A DNA stretch of 64,000 bases from the NCBI GenBank assembly GCA_043228905.1, contig JBHGNT010000001.1, forward strand, positions 35,278,001-35,342,000. The letters run 5' to 3'. The position numbers were made by a program, and so were the translations under genes. Below the pieces are notes generated by a model. The model searched no databases, was not told where the DNA came from, and saw only the letters and a program-made list of their open reading frames with translations. Source of the DNA: Azolla caroliniana (Eukaryota > Polypodiophyta). Numbering within the stretch: position 1 is the stretch's first letter; the number at the start of each line of letters is the position of its first letter. This document shows positions 34,400 to 47,700 of the stretch, piece by piece.

Positions 34400-35705
34400 T
34401 GTGTAGTAGCTTTAGCTTTCAGAAGGGGGGTTTTGTGAGGTAACTTCTCTTGGTTACTCCCATGAAGACATAACAAGATCTGGGTTGGGTTCGAGTCTAT
34501 GGAGTGTCCGAGTACTCACGATAATTTTCCCGCATAGTTTCTCCCTCTTTCTCTTTTGTTATTTCATTCCGTTCAGATTAAAATCCCAAAATCAGATTTA
34601 ACATAGTAAGCTCATTAACTTACAAGTTACAAACATATCTATTATGTACAGAGGCCACCACGTCAATATCAATACAACAATGCCCTTTCGATCACAAAAA
34701 ATGCAACAAATCTTGTAGCATAACATGAATAGAACGACAACTTCTTCATTAGTGCACCTGAACTAGATGTTAGTATTGACAATCATTGAAATGTTTTCAA
34801 CTTAGAAAATGGCACTTGTTACCATGTGTTACAAACTCTTCAGATTTAAAAAAAAACATCATCAAAGGCGATGATTTCTCATAAAAGTAGCTCCTATGAA
34901 TTGACAATATAACCAATGTAATGAGCCTCAATTTATAGATCATAATACCAATTTTCATAGTTCGAATTTTGACAAAGATTGCTTGTTGATTTCGATCATC
35001 AAATAAATACATCGAGTAATGATGTTAATTAGGATAGAGATTAAAATCAGGATTACATATTCAAAGGTTTCCATTCATTAGATTTGACACTACTATTTGA
35101 TGTTTCATAAAAGAGATCTATTTTTTAATGTATATAAATACTAAAATAACGAGAAACACTTTAGTCTCAACCAAAACTCATGGCTTGGCTTTCTTTTTAT
35201 TAGTAGCATTTTTATGACCAATGGGAACTTCAATGTGAGGTGAAAACCTACAAAGAACGAAAAGAAATGCATAAAATATTGACTAGACACCAAAGTTTTC
35301 GGAAACACTCAAACGAAAAAGTTTTAATTTCAAGTGGGATGTTGTTGAATTGTAGACAATCAAATAGAGGCCATAATGGAAGCAAAACACACAAGGTATT
35401 AAGCAAACAATATAAAGTCTACATGGAAAACCACATTATAACCAAGGGTGGGAAAGATTTGAAATTTTGCCAAGACAATAAAATAAAACCTATATTGCAA
35501 GCAAAAGCATACAAGGTATCAAAGAACAATCTCAAGTCCACATTGGAAACAAAATATAATCATTATATAAACAACGTATATTTAGAGAAAAGGGCAAGGG
35601 AAGATGGAATAATGACGTATGGTGAGTTCTAGATATAAACTTGGGGTATTTTACCAAAAAAGTGTAGTTATACTAGAACTTATAAAAAAAACTATTTCCA
35701 TTCAC
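34400..35705. other. Intergenic, no gene seen
   Basis: Upstream region of the PPR gene, followed by AT-rich sequence. A 130-codon plus-strand ORF at 35240-35632, with a repeated lysine-rich pattern, has no recognisable family and is probably chance. Confidence 0.45.
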
Positions 35706-35710
35706 ACGAA

Positions 35711-35783
35711 GGGGATGTAGCTCAAATGGTAGAGCGATCGCTTTGCATGCGATAGGTAGCGGGATCGATGCCCGTCATCTCCA
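35711..35783 (+). tRNA. tRNA-Ala, anticodon TGC
   Basis: The 73-nt cloverleaf has a GGGGATG/CATCTCC acceptor stem containing G3:U70, the alanine identity pair, and discriminator A73. The D arm is GCTC/GAGC, the anticodon stem ATCGC/GCGAT around loop TTTGCAT, and the T stem GCGGG/CCCGT. No intron and no encoded CCA are present, which fits a nuclear gene. T54 is replaced by A (loop ATCGATG), so the B box deviates slightly from consensus. It may be functional or mildly degenerate. Confidence 0.88.
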
Positions 35784-35789
35784 GTAAAT

Positions 35790-38115
35790 ATTGAGGCATT
35801 TCTTTTGCGTGTTTTTCTCTCTCGATCCCTTTGATTTCCAATAGCTAGTTCCATTACTCTAATTCATTGTTGAAAACCTCCTCTTATTTGCCATTGGAAT
35901 TATTTTGAATGGCTCATTTGACCAAAATACTTGTATATATTTCAAATTTGCTCATGAACTATTTGGACCTTATACATTATGATATGTATATAGATAAGAG
36001 TCATAAATTGACTAAATCCAGCCGCTTTAATACAACAAAGAGAACTCTAACATCTTCCAAGTAGTATATGGAGCATTTTGCAACCCTTGTGCACAAAACA
36101 ACAATGCACACACATGTAATTTCAATTGCCATAAACCAAGTTGTGGCTCTTTGAAACCATTGTCATGCCCAAACTCATGATTGGGTTAGAAAACTAGGAT
36201 TTAAGAGGACTACCATACGCATAGATGGCCACTCTCAAATTAAAAAAAACCCATTAAACGAATATTGGGATGGTTGGGAGCAGAAGAAAATTCCATTCAC
36301 CATATCAATATCACCCTTGTGGCAAAGCAATGTCATCAATGCCACATGAGCTCGTCATAGCAATAATTGTGACAAAGCCAATGGTAATTGAATGTCTAGA
36401 GAAGATAGGATTAACAACGTTGAAATATATGAGCTCCACCTTCCATGTTGTAAATATAATTGTATCTATGTGCTGATTTCTTTCACGACCATGATGTGCA
36501 ATGCCAAACATAATGTTCGTCAACAAAATTCTTGAACATAAATTCAGAAGCAATACATGCAAATATTTTGTTTTTGGATAGGCATCCAAGGACGACAATA
36601 AAATCTATTTACTCTCTCTTTCATTTCTATGTTGCTCTTGCATGCCGTTAGAATATTCTCCTAGTTGTTTGCATGTCTTCTCGCTTCTCTTGCCTTTACC
36701 ACAAATGAAAGAGTGGGATAACCCTCCCCCATGCACTAACATGTTTTATTGTTCTCACATGATCATGCATACAAGAGTGTGTAATAGGTGACAGGTTTGG
36801 TTGGTTTGCATCAATGCCAAAAAACATATCGTAACACTATCTGTGTTATAATCAATCTATAAAGCATTTCATTGTGCATGTTTTCTTCGTGTATTTTATT
36901 TGAAATAGAGCATTAACGGCAAAAAACATGTTGTAATACATTATAGGTGTTATAACAAAACTATCTACTATAGTAAAACATTTTTTTGATTTTTTCGTTG
37001 TGTAGATCACATGGATAATCTCAATGTTCATGATTTCAATATTTTTTACCATGATTTGTGACTTTAGCAATGCATATACGCATTGATGCTTTAGAATTGT
37101 ATTTACTCGTAATGGCACTTTTATTGGCAAAAAGTTTAACATCAAGAAAAAACATTTCAGTAAGTTTTGGTAAAACCACCACGAAGAAATCATTTTGTTG
37201 TGGTGCATGATTTGTTTAAATGATATGAGCTCAATTTTTGAAATCAAACTAACCATGAGATAGTTAATGTTTATGAATTTGGTTATAATATTTACGTTAT
37301 CCATGATTAATGTGCCTGAGAGGTTGAGTTGTCTACAATCGCACGTTTGTCATTTGACTGTATAGTGCACCAATGATGTCAAAGTAGTAAATGATGGCGG
37401 CTCCTCTATTCTAGAATATGTAATTGTGAAGGAATTCTAGAATCTTGCGCGCATGTAGTATTTTGCTACCTCTCTCCATCAATTGTTTCCTACAATAAAT
37501 TATACCCATGTTTTCTTGAATGTTGCTTGTAAAGTTGCTCATTGCTTTATCGTTGCATAAATGTGAAGCGGGTCGTTACCAAAATGAGAGTCGTGTTGGA
37601 TACAATAAATTTTTTAATTACATAAACACCAAGAAAACAAGATCTACAATAGCAAGCGACATCAACATGGCCGGGGGTAAACATCTTGCTTAGGTGTTGG
37701 GGCTGTTCCTTTTTGGCATCCAAATTTTAGAAAATAGCTTATCATACTTTTGTGTAAGGTTGACAACTTTCAACTTTGAGTTGAATCCACTTGTGTCTAT
37801 CATAGAAGCGGGTTGGAGTATTCTTTTCTGTCATGTCCAAAGTTTTGAAGCCTTTAAAACCCATTCATATATGTACATACACAACATATAATCATAAGAA
37901 TGTTATTGCTCTTATCGAAGCTTTGGGATGTATAAGGTTTTGTATTAATATTGTACTATTAATTTCAGAAAATTGAAAAACTATGTGAAAACTTTAGTTT
38001 GCTAGTCAATGCGTCAATGCCTCAAGCATCCACATGGTGAGGGGTATAAGAAAATAATTAATACATAATTAGCATCATAAATTTTGATTTTCTTATTCAT
38101 CAAAGAATTTTGAAG
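35790..38115. other. Intergenic, repeat-like, no gene seen
   Basis: AT-rich sequence with short ORFs only. A diverged family A segment lies at about 36480-36620 (ttcttgaacata, cgacaataaaatctatt). Similar phrases (aaacatgttgtaat, cattataggtgttat) recur near 36.83 and 36.93 kb. Confidence 0.5.
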
Positions 38116-38119
38116 CATA

Positions 38120-38141
38120 CCCCCCCCCCCCCCCCCCCCCC
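38120..38141. repeat. Poly(C) tract of 22
   Basis: An uninterrupted run of 22 C in AT-rich sequence. The length given by the assembly is uncertain. Confidence 0.9.
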
Positions 38142-38253
38142 TTTTACATATCTAATTGTCATTATTTTTATTTGTTTCTAGATTTGAGGGAAATTTGTCT
38201 TATGTTCATAGACCAGATTTGTATATATTAGAGCTCCAATATATATGAATCTT

Positions 38254-38565
38254 CACACTAGAAAAATATATGCACGCCTGTTCGAATGAAAGAAATCGTC
38301 GACACTCTAGAAGGACAATGAGCTTGAATAGGCATGCTTCACACTAGAAAGTAGGAAGATGTATTGTCACATAAAAGGAAATGTTGTTACTTGGCTACGA
38401 ACTGTCCACACTAGAAAAATATATGCATGCCTATTAGAATGAAAGAAATCGTTTGCACTCTAGAAGGACAATGAGGTCAAATAGGCGGCTAGGCCTGCTT
38501 CACACTAGAAAGTAGGAAGATGTATTGTCACATAAAAGGAAATCTTGTTACTTGACTATGAACCA
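38254..38565. repeat. Tandem duplication, period about 153 bp
   Basis: Copies starting at 38254 and 38407 share cacactagaaaaatatatgca, then gaatgaaagaaatcgt, then ctagaaggacaatga. Both also contain gaaagtaggaagatgtattg. The second copy has a small insertion. It is non-coding. Confidence 0.9.
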
Positions 38566-38569
38566 ATGT

Positions 38570-39300
38570 AAAAACATGTGGAGATAAGCAAAGTCTAAGT
38601 GCATTGACTTTTTATTATGTTAAATTGACCTTCTTAGTGTGTATCCAATTAAGTTTCCTACTCCAAAAGAGGGGATTTGTTAGTGCAAGGGCCCAAATAT
38701 TAGCCAACACATAATTCATTAAGTATCTTTTCATCTTGTTCATCGACAATACAAAGTAATGAAACGAAATGTGCATCTTCATGTATATTTTGAAATTTGT
38801 CCTGAGATTCGTCTTCTCCCTATTCATAAAAAATATGCATGCCTATAAGAACGCAAGAAAACATTTTAAAATGTTGTGCACCATTACTTGTGATTATGAT
38901 CATCATTGTAATATAATCTATGCAATGTGTCATTGTACCCTTGTCAAGAAGAAAAAACATGAATAATATACCTACTCATTTATATCTAGACCTCTTATTT
39001 CAATGGCAAGTCACCTTACATTTGCATGTTTGGCATTTTGAGGATTGTGATTGCTTTATTGTAAAAAACAAGCTAGTTTGAAGTCTTGAAGGCCGTTGTT
39101 GTAACATGCTGCTAAAGTAGACCCAAGATCCAACACATTTTGAAATCTTCTCATACACATATGATTCAACTACATTATGAATGCCCAGAACCATAAAAAA
39201 ATGAAAAGACGCCTAATATGTGGCATTCACCAAGAACCTCTCTTTCAACCACTTGCAAATGAGGAATCTGATGCGAAATGGTGAAAGCTTTTGATCGGGC
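38570..39300. other. Intergenic, no gene seen
   Basis: AT-rich sequence upstream of 4CL with no recognisable coding or RNA signal. Confidence 0.45.
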
Positions 39301-39306
39301 CACGTG
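39301..39306. promoter_or_regulatory. G-box (CACGTG) upstream of 4CL
   Basis: A perfect CACGTG lies about 430 bp upstream of the 4CL ATG. I looked for AC elements typical of phenylpropanoid promoters and saw none. The regulatory role is a guess. Confidence 0.3.
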
Positions 39307-39737
39307 AATTATGGGTATGAATGATCTTCGCGTCCCATAAGGAAGTTGTCCCGAGCTCGCATCGATCGGGACCGATGGTTTTGGGGGACATAGTGACAGA
39401 CACTAGAGATCATGGCATGAAAAGAGATGAAGAAGCGACGGACGGGCGAGTGGGTTGAGGGTTGCAACATCAATCACAACAACAAGAAGACAAAATAAAA
39501 ATAAAAAAAGGCACGAGATATGCATGATTTTATTGTTTTGCTGGGGGGAGGGGGTAGAAGAGGTATGGTCAATGAAGTACGAAGTATGTGGTTGACAAGG
39601 AAGAAGAGTGACACAAACCATTTCCATTCTTATATTAACAATATTCTACTTGGAAAGGAAGTCTAAAGAAACAAAGAAGGGAAGGAAGAAAACACACACT
39701 ATTCTAGTGGAATCAAGCATTAGACACTCCCTCACCA

Positions 39738-42408
39738 ATGTCCGGCCAAGTTGTCATGTCCCCTACAGCTACCTCCCCTCTAAACCATACCACCCCTGCT
39801 GCCAATTCTCATCCAATTAAGGCACCATCGCACCCCCCATCCAAACCCGAACACGAACACATCTTCCGGTCTCCCCTCCCCGATATCGACATCCCCACCC
39901 ACCTCTCCCTTCCCGACTACATCTTCGAGAATGCATCCCTATACCCTCACAAGCCCTGCCTCATCGATCACTTGTCCGGGAGGACCTACTCGTACGCGGA
40001 GGTCCGGCTCCTCTCACGCCAAGTCGCATCTGGCCTCTCCCGCCTCGGGATCTCCCGGGGCGATGTCGTCATGCTCCTTCTACCCAATTGCCCCGAATTC
40101 GTCTTCCTATTCATTGGGGCTGCCATGCGGGGCGCGGTTATCACCACTGCCAACCCGCTCTACAAGCCCGATGAGATTCATCGGCAAGTTCGATCGGCTC
40201 ACGCCCGGCTTATCGCCATGCAAGCCGCCTACGTGGAAAAGATCGCACGAGAATGCGATCAGGACGTCCGAATCCTTACCGTAGATGGTGCTCTCGATGG
40301 TGTCACACACATCTCCTCCCTCCTCGAGTGTGATGGTACGGCATTTGTCCAGGACGTGGACAATGATGATGATGCGCCCATCAGCCCGGACGACATTGTC
40401 GCCCTTCCATACTCCTCAGGTACCACCGGCCTCCCCAAGGGCGTCATGCTCACGCACCGAAGCTTGATCACTTCGGTGGCCCAACAAGTGGACGGCGAGA
40501 ATCCGAACATTCACTACACTGCCGACGATGTAGTCCTATGTGTCCTTCCCCTCATTCACATCTTCAGCTTGAATTCAGTGCTCCTTTGTGCTCTCCGGGC
40601 CGGGGCCGCCATCGCGATTATGCAAAGGTTCGAGATCGTGAACCTTCTTCAGTTCATTCAAAGGCATCGGATCACTATGATGGCGGTCGTGCCGCCCATC
40701 GTGCTCGCGATCACGAAATGCCCCATTGTAGATCAATTCGATCTGTCGAGTGTGAAGAAGGTCCTGTCCGGTGCTGCCCCCATGGGGAAAGAGCTCGAAG
40801 ATGCATTCCGCACACGTTTGCCAAATGCGATCATAGGCCAAGTAAAATGCCATTCTTTGACTAACATGATCTAGATTTTGTTCATTCAGTTATATGCAAA
40901 GGGTTCATTTCTCTTTGATGGCTTTTTACTTAATGCAACGTATTGAGGGAGAGTCAAGAGAGAGTGCACACACACATATATATAAGGAAGGTATCTAGAT
41001 GTAACAAGGTATTTGAAGGTAAGCCCTTATGATTCGTTCATTTCCAGCCTTAAGGTTTAGATGCCTTCTGACTTCTTGGTCAATGTCTTACAAGTGTTTT
41101 GATGTGTGATCAATTTTCTTGGGTTAACTTAATTGTGCGAACATTGGGACAATGTTTCATTTTAGGGTTACGGAATGACCGAGGCCGGACCGGTGCTCTC
41201 CATGTGCCTATCCTTTGCCAAGCACCCAACCCCAGTAAAACCAGGGTCCTGTGGAACGGTTGTCAGGAATGCGGAGATGAAGATTGTCGATACGGATTCA
41301 GGTGCATCTCTCACGTACAACCAATCTGGTGAGATATGCATCCGAGGCAAGCAAATAATGAAAGGTATGACAATATCCCCCACCCTTCATCTCCTACTCG
41401 TACATGTGTCAGAAGGACTCGTGGGTTTACTCATAGAGGATAATGACACAATTTTGGTGGGTTCATTTGTGCATGATAGGCTATTTCAACAACCCGGATG
41501 CAACAAACTTTACTATTGACAAAGATGGGTGGTTGCACAGTGGAGATGTAGGCTATGTGGATGAGGATGGGGAGGTTTTCATTGTCGACCGAGTGAAGGA
41601 AATCATAAAGTATAATGGCTACCAGGTACAACTACTAGTACCTAAACATAATGCAATTTGGGTTGGTAGGACAAGGAAGCAAAAACGTTATGTATCCCTT
41701 TTTATGGAGACAACATAAAATATAAAGATATAGCGGCTTAATCACGTGTGTGAGAAAAGACACAAAAGAAAAGAAAAACAAACATGTAAAATAATGGTGG
41801 TGTTGTTTTTGGAAGCACACATATACGACAAATGTAAAGATTCATTGTTTTCTTTTTTGGTTGAAACGAAGGTGCCACCTGCAGAGTTGGAGGCCATGCT
41901 CATTGTCCACTTAGAAATTCATGATGCAGCAGTTGTTCCGTAAGTTCAACACTCTTTATTTGTGTGGCATTGCGTTGCTTTTGTTGTGTATGACATATGT
42001 GGTGTGTGTGTGTGTGTGTTCCATAATTGGATTGCATAGAGAACCTGATGAAGATGTAGGGGAGCTTCCTGTTGCCTTTGTGGTGAGGTCTAATGGATCA
42101 AACATATCAGAAGAGGAGATCAAACAATATATTGCCAAAAAAGTAAGAAACAAAGGAGATATATTTTGCTTTATAAAGATATAAAAACTAGAGTGACAAC
42201 TGGGTAAAAAAAGGTAAGAGTAAAAACTTGTGGGTTATTTACTTTTATTGCTTAGGTTGTGTTCTACAAGAGGATCCGCAAAGTCTATTTTGTTGACGCT
42301 ATACCCAAGTCTCCAACTGGCAAGATATTGAGAAGAGAACTCAGGAAGAAGCTTGCAGAGGATGCATTCACCCTTGGAAGATCAACAACACCCATGCACA
42401 CAAAATGA
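39738..42408 (+). CDS. 4CL: 4-coumarate:CoA ligase
   Basis: This enzyme activates 4-coumarate and related cinnamic acids to CoA thioesters via an acyl-adenylate, feeding lignin and flavonoid synthesis in the cytosol. Six exons (39738-40841, 41166-41364, 41480-41625, 41872-41939, 42040-42142, 42256-42408) give 1773 nt, or 590 residues, with consistent phases. Box I ([17 protein letters not shown]) is at 224-240 and box II (GEICIRG) at 423-429. Bona fide 4CL signatures [15 protein letters not shown] and GYGMTEAGP separate it from the 4CL-like peroxisomal group. Catalytic K478, Q483 and C-terminal K563 (PTGKILRR) are present. Oddities are an approximately 40-residue Pro/Ser-rich N-terminal extension, PLIHIF where PLFHIY is usual, and IKYNGYQ where IKYKGFQ is usual. 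Exon 1 is GC-rich, later exons AT-rich. Confidence 0.94.
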
Positions 42409-42409
42409 A

Positions 42410-44600
42410 AATTTGATATGAAAATGTGATCAAAGAATATAATTTCCCAATTCACTCATATTTCATTCTATTATTGTAACTCACTCATATGCATATATGT
42501 ATGTAACTCCCATCCTCTTAATAACTCTCTAGAAGGCACCCTAGTGCTTACCTAATCCAATGAATGATAAAAAACAACGTCTTCAAAATTTCCTAAACCC
42601 TACTATCCCCAATGACATATGTACATATATATAATCATGGTATGCTTCTAGCAATCATATCAACCTTAAACGATGGCAGTTTTGTGCTCACACTCTATGT
42701 TTTGGTCACTGTATTTGGGTTTGTAAATTGTAAATTGTCTCCCATATTTTGTCATATATGGGTTTCTCTTCCCTAAATTGCAATACTGTAGTATCTTGGG
42801 TTCCTGTTATTCTGTGCCTTCTTATTGTCTCCAGTACAAACCTTAGGACATTTGATGAGACCAATATGATTGAACCACAACAACTAATCACATTGCTTTT
42901 TGGGTCTAAAAAACATATCCATAACCAACGTCCCTATTATACACCCATTAGCTAGAAGTAGTATATCATATCATCTTTCTTTTGTCTTTAATAGTTTTTC
43001 CCTCTACTCCTCCAACCTCCACATAAACAACCAACCAATAAAAACGTTTGTATCTCTTCCACCAATATATTTTTCTTTTTGAGGGTATGAAAGGAACTTA
43101 CATCTCCCACCACCTATTGCAAATGCCTCGTTTGAATGGTGAGACATATAGTTGAATCAATACATTTTTCCCTTCGTCCTTTTTCATAGTGCAAAAGCCG
43201 CCTAATTAGCACATTAAGGGTTTGCCTTTTAGGTCTAATATCACCCTCATTGGGTTAGTATGTTAGTTTTTATTCTTTGGCGTATTGTAAAACTGTGCAC
43301 TTATGAACCCCGACCATTTGGAGGGTATATTTAATAAAATTAAATCGAATAAAGTGGCATGTTAAGGTCTTCCTCATCAAAATATTTTAGGTCACTCGCA
43401 TTGGACTAAATGATATGATAATCAAATATTCTAATATGATGTTACAATTTTCAAATCTTAAATCGTTTTTGTAGCTAGAGTCTCTCAAGACATGTATTAA
43501 AACTTATCTACTTCTAGAATTGCCCTTTAAAATTAAAGTGGGAACGTATTCTAGTCTTAAATCATGTTTGGTTCTCACAAGATTATTTTGTTGTCTCGAT
43601 TTAGTTCATCATGGGAAAGAAAGAAACATCATTTATCTTACTTAGAAAACTCTAGCTCTCTCATTTGCCCATAGTCACAAAAAGAAAGGGTTGTGCACCC
43701 TTTACTCAAACAATTAGAAGAAAATGAGGCACTTTATCTATTTTTGTACAAAACTTGTTGCCGTGCTATACGAATTAAAAAATTATTCACACTAAATTCA
43801 CACAAATGTGGACGCCTTGTGTGACATTGGCCATAAAACTAATAACATGGGCATTCTTGGTAGGCAGTAGGAAAAATGCTCTATGTCGAAGCAACTTGAT
43901 GCACACAATATAGGGAATCCTTCTCCCAAAGAGCTCCCCCCCTCAATTGCCAATCAAGAATTTTCAAGATTTCATTAACCTTTTAGAAATAAAAGAGAGA
44001 CTTGCAAATCTTGCATTTCATTTAATTTTGATGTACATGTATATATGTATGTATGAATATAAAGTGATGTATCATGATATATCCATGATGTTCTCAAGTA
44101 CATAACAAATGGTTGGTGAATACTACGCTCCAAACTATATGTTTCATTTCACACATATCAAAACACAATTATGCATCTTGACAACCACGGAAAAGAAAAC
44201 TTTTTCCATATCATTGGCTATTTTGTTTGTTATGATTTAAATCTATATATGGAAGTATGAGCACACTGTCATTTTCCAATGGGGGGAAGGGAAAGAGGCT
44301 CCAAAGACTTTCCAGTCTTATTAATACTTGTAATAAGAGTGTATACACACACACACACACACAAATACATATGTACATACATACATCGTTGAATATTGTC
44401 GTCTAGTAGCCCTATATTCTTTTTTGGACAGAAACTAGAGTACTGATGGGGAGACCATATGCATTGTGATCAAGTAGACAACTCTCACAAGGATGCCCTC
44501 CATAGGAAAAACACCAACCAAAAGCTCATTCACATTGTGCGCCACATGTGTCGATGGATCCGGAGAGCCACAAATGTGTGTAAGGCTTGAAACGAAGGTT
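42410..44600. other. Intergenic between 4CL and PDX2
   Basis: AT-rich sequence without recognisable genes. An (AC)n run lies at 44346-44362. Presumably this includes the 4CL 3' region and part of the PDX2 promoter. Confidence 0.5.
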
Positions 44601-44635
44601 GGTTAGATATGCAGTATTATCTATCTATCTATATG

Positions 44636-44690
44636 TATGCATACATGCATGCATGCATGCATGTATGTATGTATGCATACATACATATTA
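44636..44690. repeat. CATG/GTAT tetranucleotide tract
   Basis: The run of gcatacatgcatgcatgcatgtatgtat type is nearly self-complementary and lies about 100 bp upstream of the PDX2 start. Confidence 0.85.
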
Positions 44691-44787
44691 GATATGGCAT
44701 GTATCAGTATGTGATGAGACAGACCCCAGTCTGTCCTTGTCTTCTCTCCCTCTGTTTTTCCTCACGTCACACAGACACTGAGACACC

Positions 44788-47700
44788 ATGTCCTCTGTGG
44801 GTGTCCTCGCCCTGCAGGGCTCTTTCAACGAACACATTTCAAGTAAGTCCTTTGCCTTCTTATTCATCGTCCCCAGTGTATGCGTTTTCTCTATGTATGA
44901 GCCGGAAGGAGGAGAAATTCTCCTCCTATTTGATACTTCTTGTTGCTGCGTGCTTGTGTGGAGGACGGAAGGGGATGTTCCATAAGTTATGCCACAGAAA
45001 AGAGAAAAGAGAAAGAGAAAGGATGAAAGGGAAAGAGAAAGATAAAAGATATAAAGGAGATAACCAAAATCTTTCAATTGTGACACTGGTGGAACACAAA
45101 AATTACATGCCTAATGCATGTATTGGAGAACGGACTATATCACGTGATATCCTGTAAATACAAAGAATGACTGATGTCACACGAGAATGGTGGCCGGGGA
45201 TGTCATCTATAAATAACATTCAAATAAAAAATAGAGCATAAAATTCTAACAATAAAGCTAACAAAATTCTAATCTTTAGAAACATAGGAGGGCTGTGAGA
45301 GTAAATGAACGAATCAAAGGTCTGGACCATGGAAGTAGAGGATGGAGGCTATGGTAACAACCTCTTGAAACAATGGAAAACCTATGAGAATTTCAATATC
45401 GATCATGACCCAATAGGACCTATGTGGAGCAAAGCCTAACTTAAACTGGGGTTTAAAGAGTGATGAAGGATTTATTTCTAGTCAACAAAGTGGCATGGTT
45501 ATGTTGTGCTTCGGAGAGTCAGTGTGCATATTCAAACAGTTTCACCTCATCTAAATATTAGATAGTTTTTGTTGGCTCTAGTTTTGCTAGCCAGCAGCTC
45601 AATTGAGAAATGTTACTGGACTTTTGTGGTGATATAATCCTTTGCTATATTGTGTTTCTTATCAGGGCCTTGCATCGTTACTATTGTCAAGTGCGTTTTA
45701 ATGATGTTGAGTCAAATATATGTGTGCATCTGCCTATGATTACTGTTTTTGAGTGCGTTCATTGGTGAACCCATTTTTTCATTTCATGCATGCAGGTTTA
45801 AAAAATATAACGAAATTATAGTAATATTAATAGAAAGATGTGCTGAAGACTCCTTTCCCCCAAGACTGTATCATGAAAGATTGGGATTGTAGTTTCAAAA
45901 GGGAACTGAGAAACCAAGTTTTCTCATTTTAAACTATTCATATGTGCGTATAAATAAAATTTCTATAATCTATATGTGTATACAAATGTTTTCTATAGTA
46001 GGGAATATTTCCATATGTGCGTGGCTACTAGAGACTTTCTTGGGCTGCGGTTTTAAATATGATCTCTGTGTATTTGTTGTTGCCAAGTCTATCTACAATA
46101 ATATATTCATTTTAATGAGCACCACCTTTGGGCTGCTATTATTTCTGAAGATCTTTTGCCCGGCTGATACTATGCATGATGAAATTGATGCTATGTTGCA
46201 TCTTGAGCTGGGTGCTAGAAAGATGAAGGTGACATTTATATCTTGTCAATGTATTTCTATGTATAACTTATTATTTTATTTCCTGTATCCATATCAAGTT
46301 GTCAAAATTTAGAGTCTAAACACATTGAAACTTATGGAGTCATTGTGGTTATCTGGATGCAGCATTGAAGAAACTTGGAATAGAGGCAATTGAAGTTCGA
46401 AAGCCAGAGCAGTTGGAGACTCTCTCTGCGCTTATTATCCCTGGAGGAGAGAGCACAACCATGGCTAACCTTGCTGCACAATATAATCTTGTACACAACT
46501 AACTTCCATAAACTATGTGTGCAAATGTATGCTCCTTCTATCCCTACCTGTCCCCTTTTATTGCACGGAGGAGAAGGCAAAGGGAGAGAGGCCAAATTTG
46601 ACTTATGGGACCCCAAAACAATCCCACTGTACTAGAGATTTATATTTGTATAGCTTTGTACGAAACCGTCTTAGCAATGTGACTATCTAGGATTTAGCTT
46701 GAAGAACAAACATATTTCAGTATCAGCCTTGATTATTAGAATGGCTTGGATCTAGTTGCATCTCCTTTGTCATCTCATGCTGCATGTATCCATTAAAGTT
46801 TAGATATTCATGTCATAAATGTTCATTTCATTCAACCAGTAAGACAACAAAGTAGCTAAATATTTTATTGTATCCCAATTCTGAATGATTTCGAGATTAT
46901 CTTGTGACTATTTTAATCATAGTTAGCATGCATAAAGGTGATTTCTTTCTGTAAGGCTTAGGTTTAGCCACTCATCTACATTGCCATGTGTATTTTTTAT
47001 TGCAATTTCTCAGAAGTTTGTGTAGTGATTCGCTAACCATTATGGAAATTGAATGCAGATACCTGCCCTGAGAGAATTTGAAGTTTCTGGGAGACCAATA
47101 TGGGGCACTTGTGCAGGACTGATATTTTTGGCCAACAATGTAATTGGTATGTTGGATGGATTGGGGGATGTGTTGGGAACCTGCTACTGATGAATATATT
47201 TTTGACTTTCTGATGTTTTTCTTACGAAGTCTGCATGATTGAGATGTAGGACAAAAGCAAGGGGGGCAAGAACTGATTGGAGGCCTTGACTGCACCGTAC
47301 ATCGTAATTTCTTTGGTAGCCAGGTGTGAATTCTCACTGATTGATGTTCTGGAATATAAATCATATACTGAGCTATCCTGTATGGGACCTATACATAGTG
47401 GCATGGACTTCGTATGCATGAATAGTCACCCATTAGAAACACAAGAAGTGATTGCATCAAATTGTGGTGTCATGTTATATTTTACCTATAGTTTGGAAGA
47501 TATTTTCTATTTTATTGTATTCATAATCATAGGTTGGGGATTCTTTACATGCTTGGTATGTTTTAGATGAGGAGTCATAATATGCCCCTCTTTTTCTGAC
47601 TCCCGTAATCTTTATATACTCGGCATGTGTTTAGGTCACTGGAGGAGCATATATGACCTTCTTTGAATGCTTCTAGTCTTAAGACAGATATACTGACCTG

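Noticed and set aside
35240-35632. 130-codon Lys-rich ORF
   Set aside because: There is no recognisable domain, no splice context, and AT-rich low-complexity composition.
35711-35783. Organellar DNA insertion explaining the tRNA
   Set aside because: Plastid tRNA-Ala(TGC) has a large intron, whereas this copy is intronless and the flanks are not plastid rRNA operon.
38254-38565. CRISPR-like or regulatory array
   Set aside because: There are only two 153-bp units with no spacer pattern. It is a simple tandem duplication in a plant nuclear context.
40259-40864. Alternative-frame ORFs inside 4CL exon 1
   Set aside because: They are shadows of the 4CL coding frame, which carries all conserved motifs.
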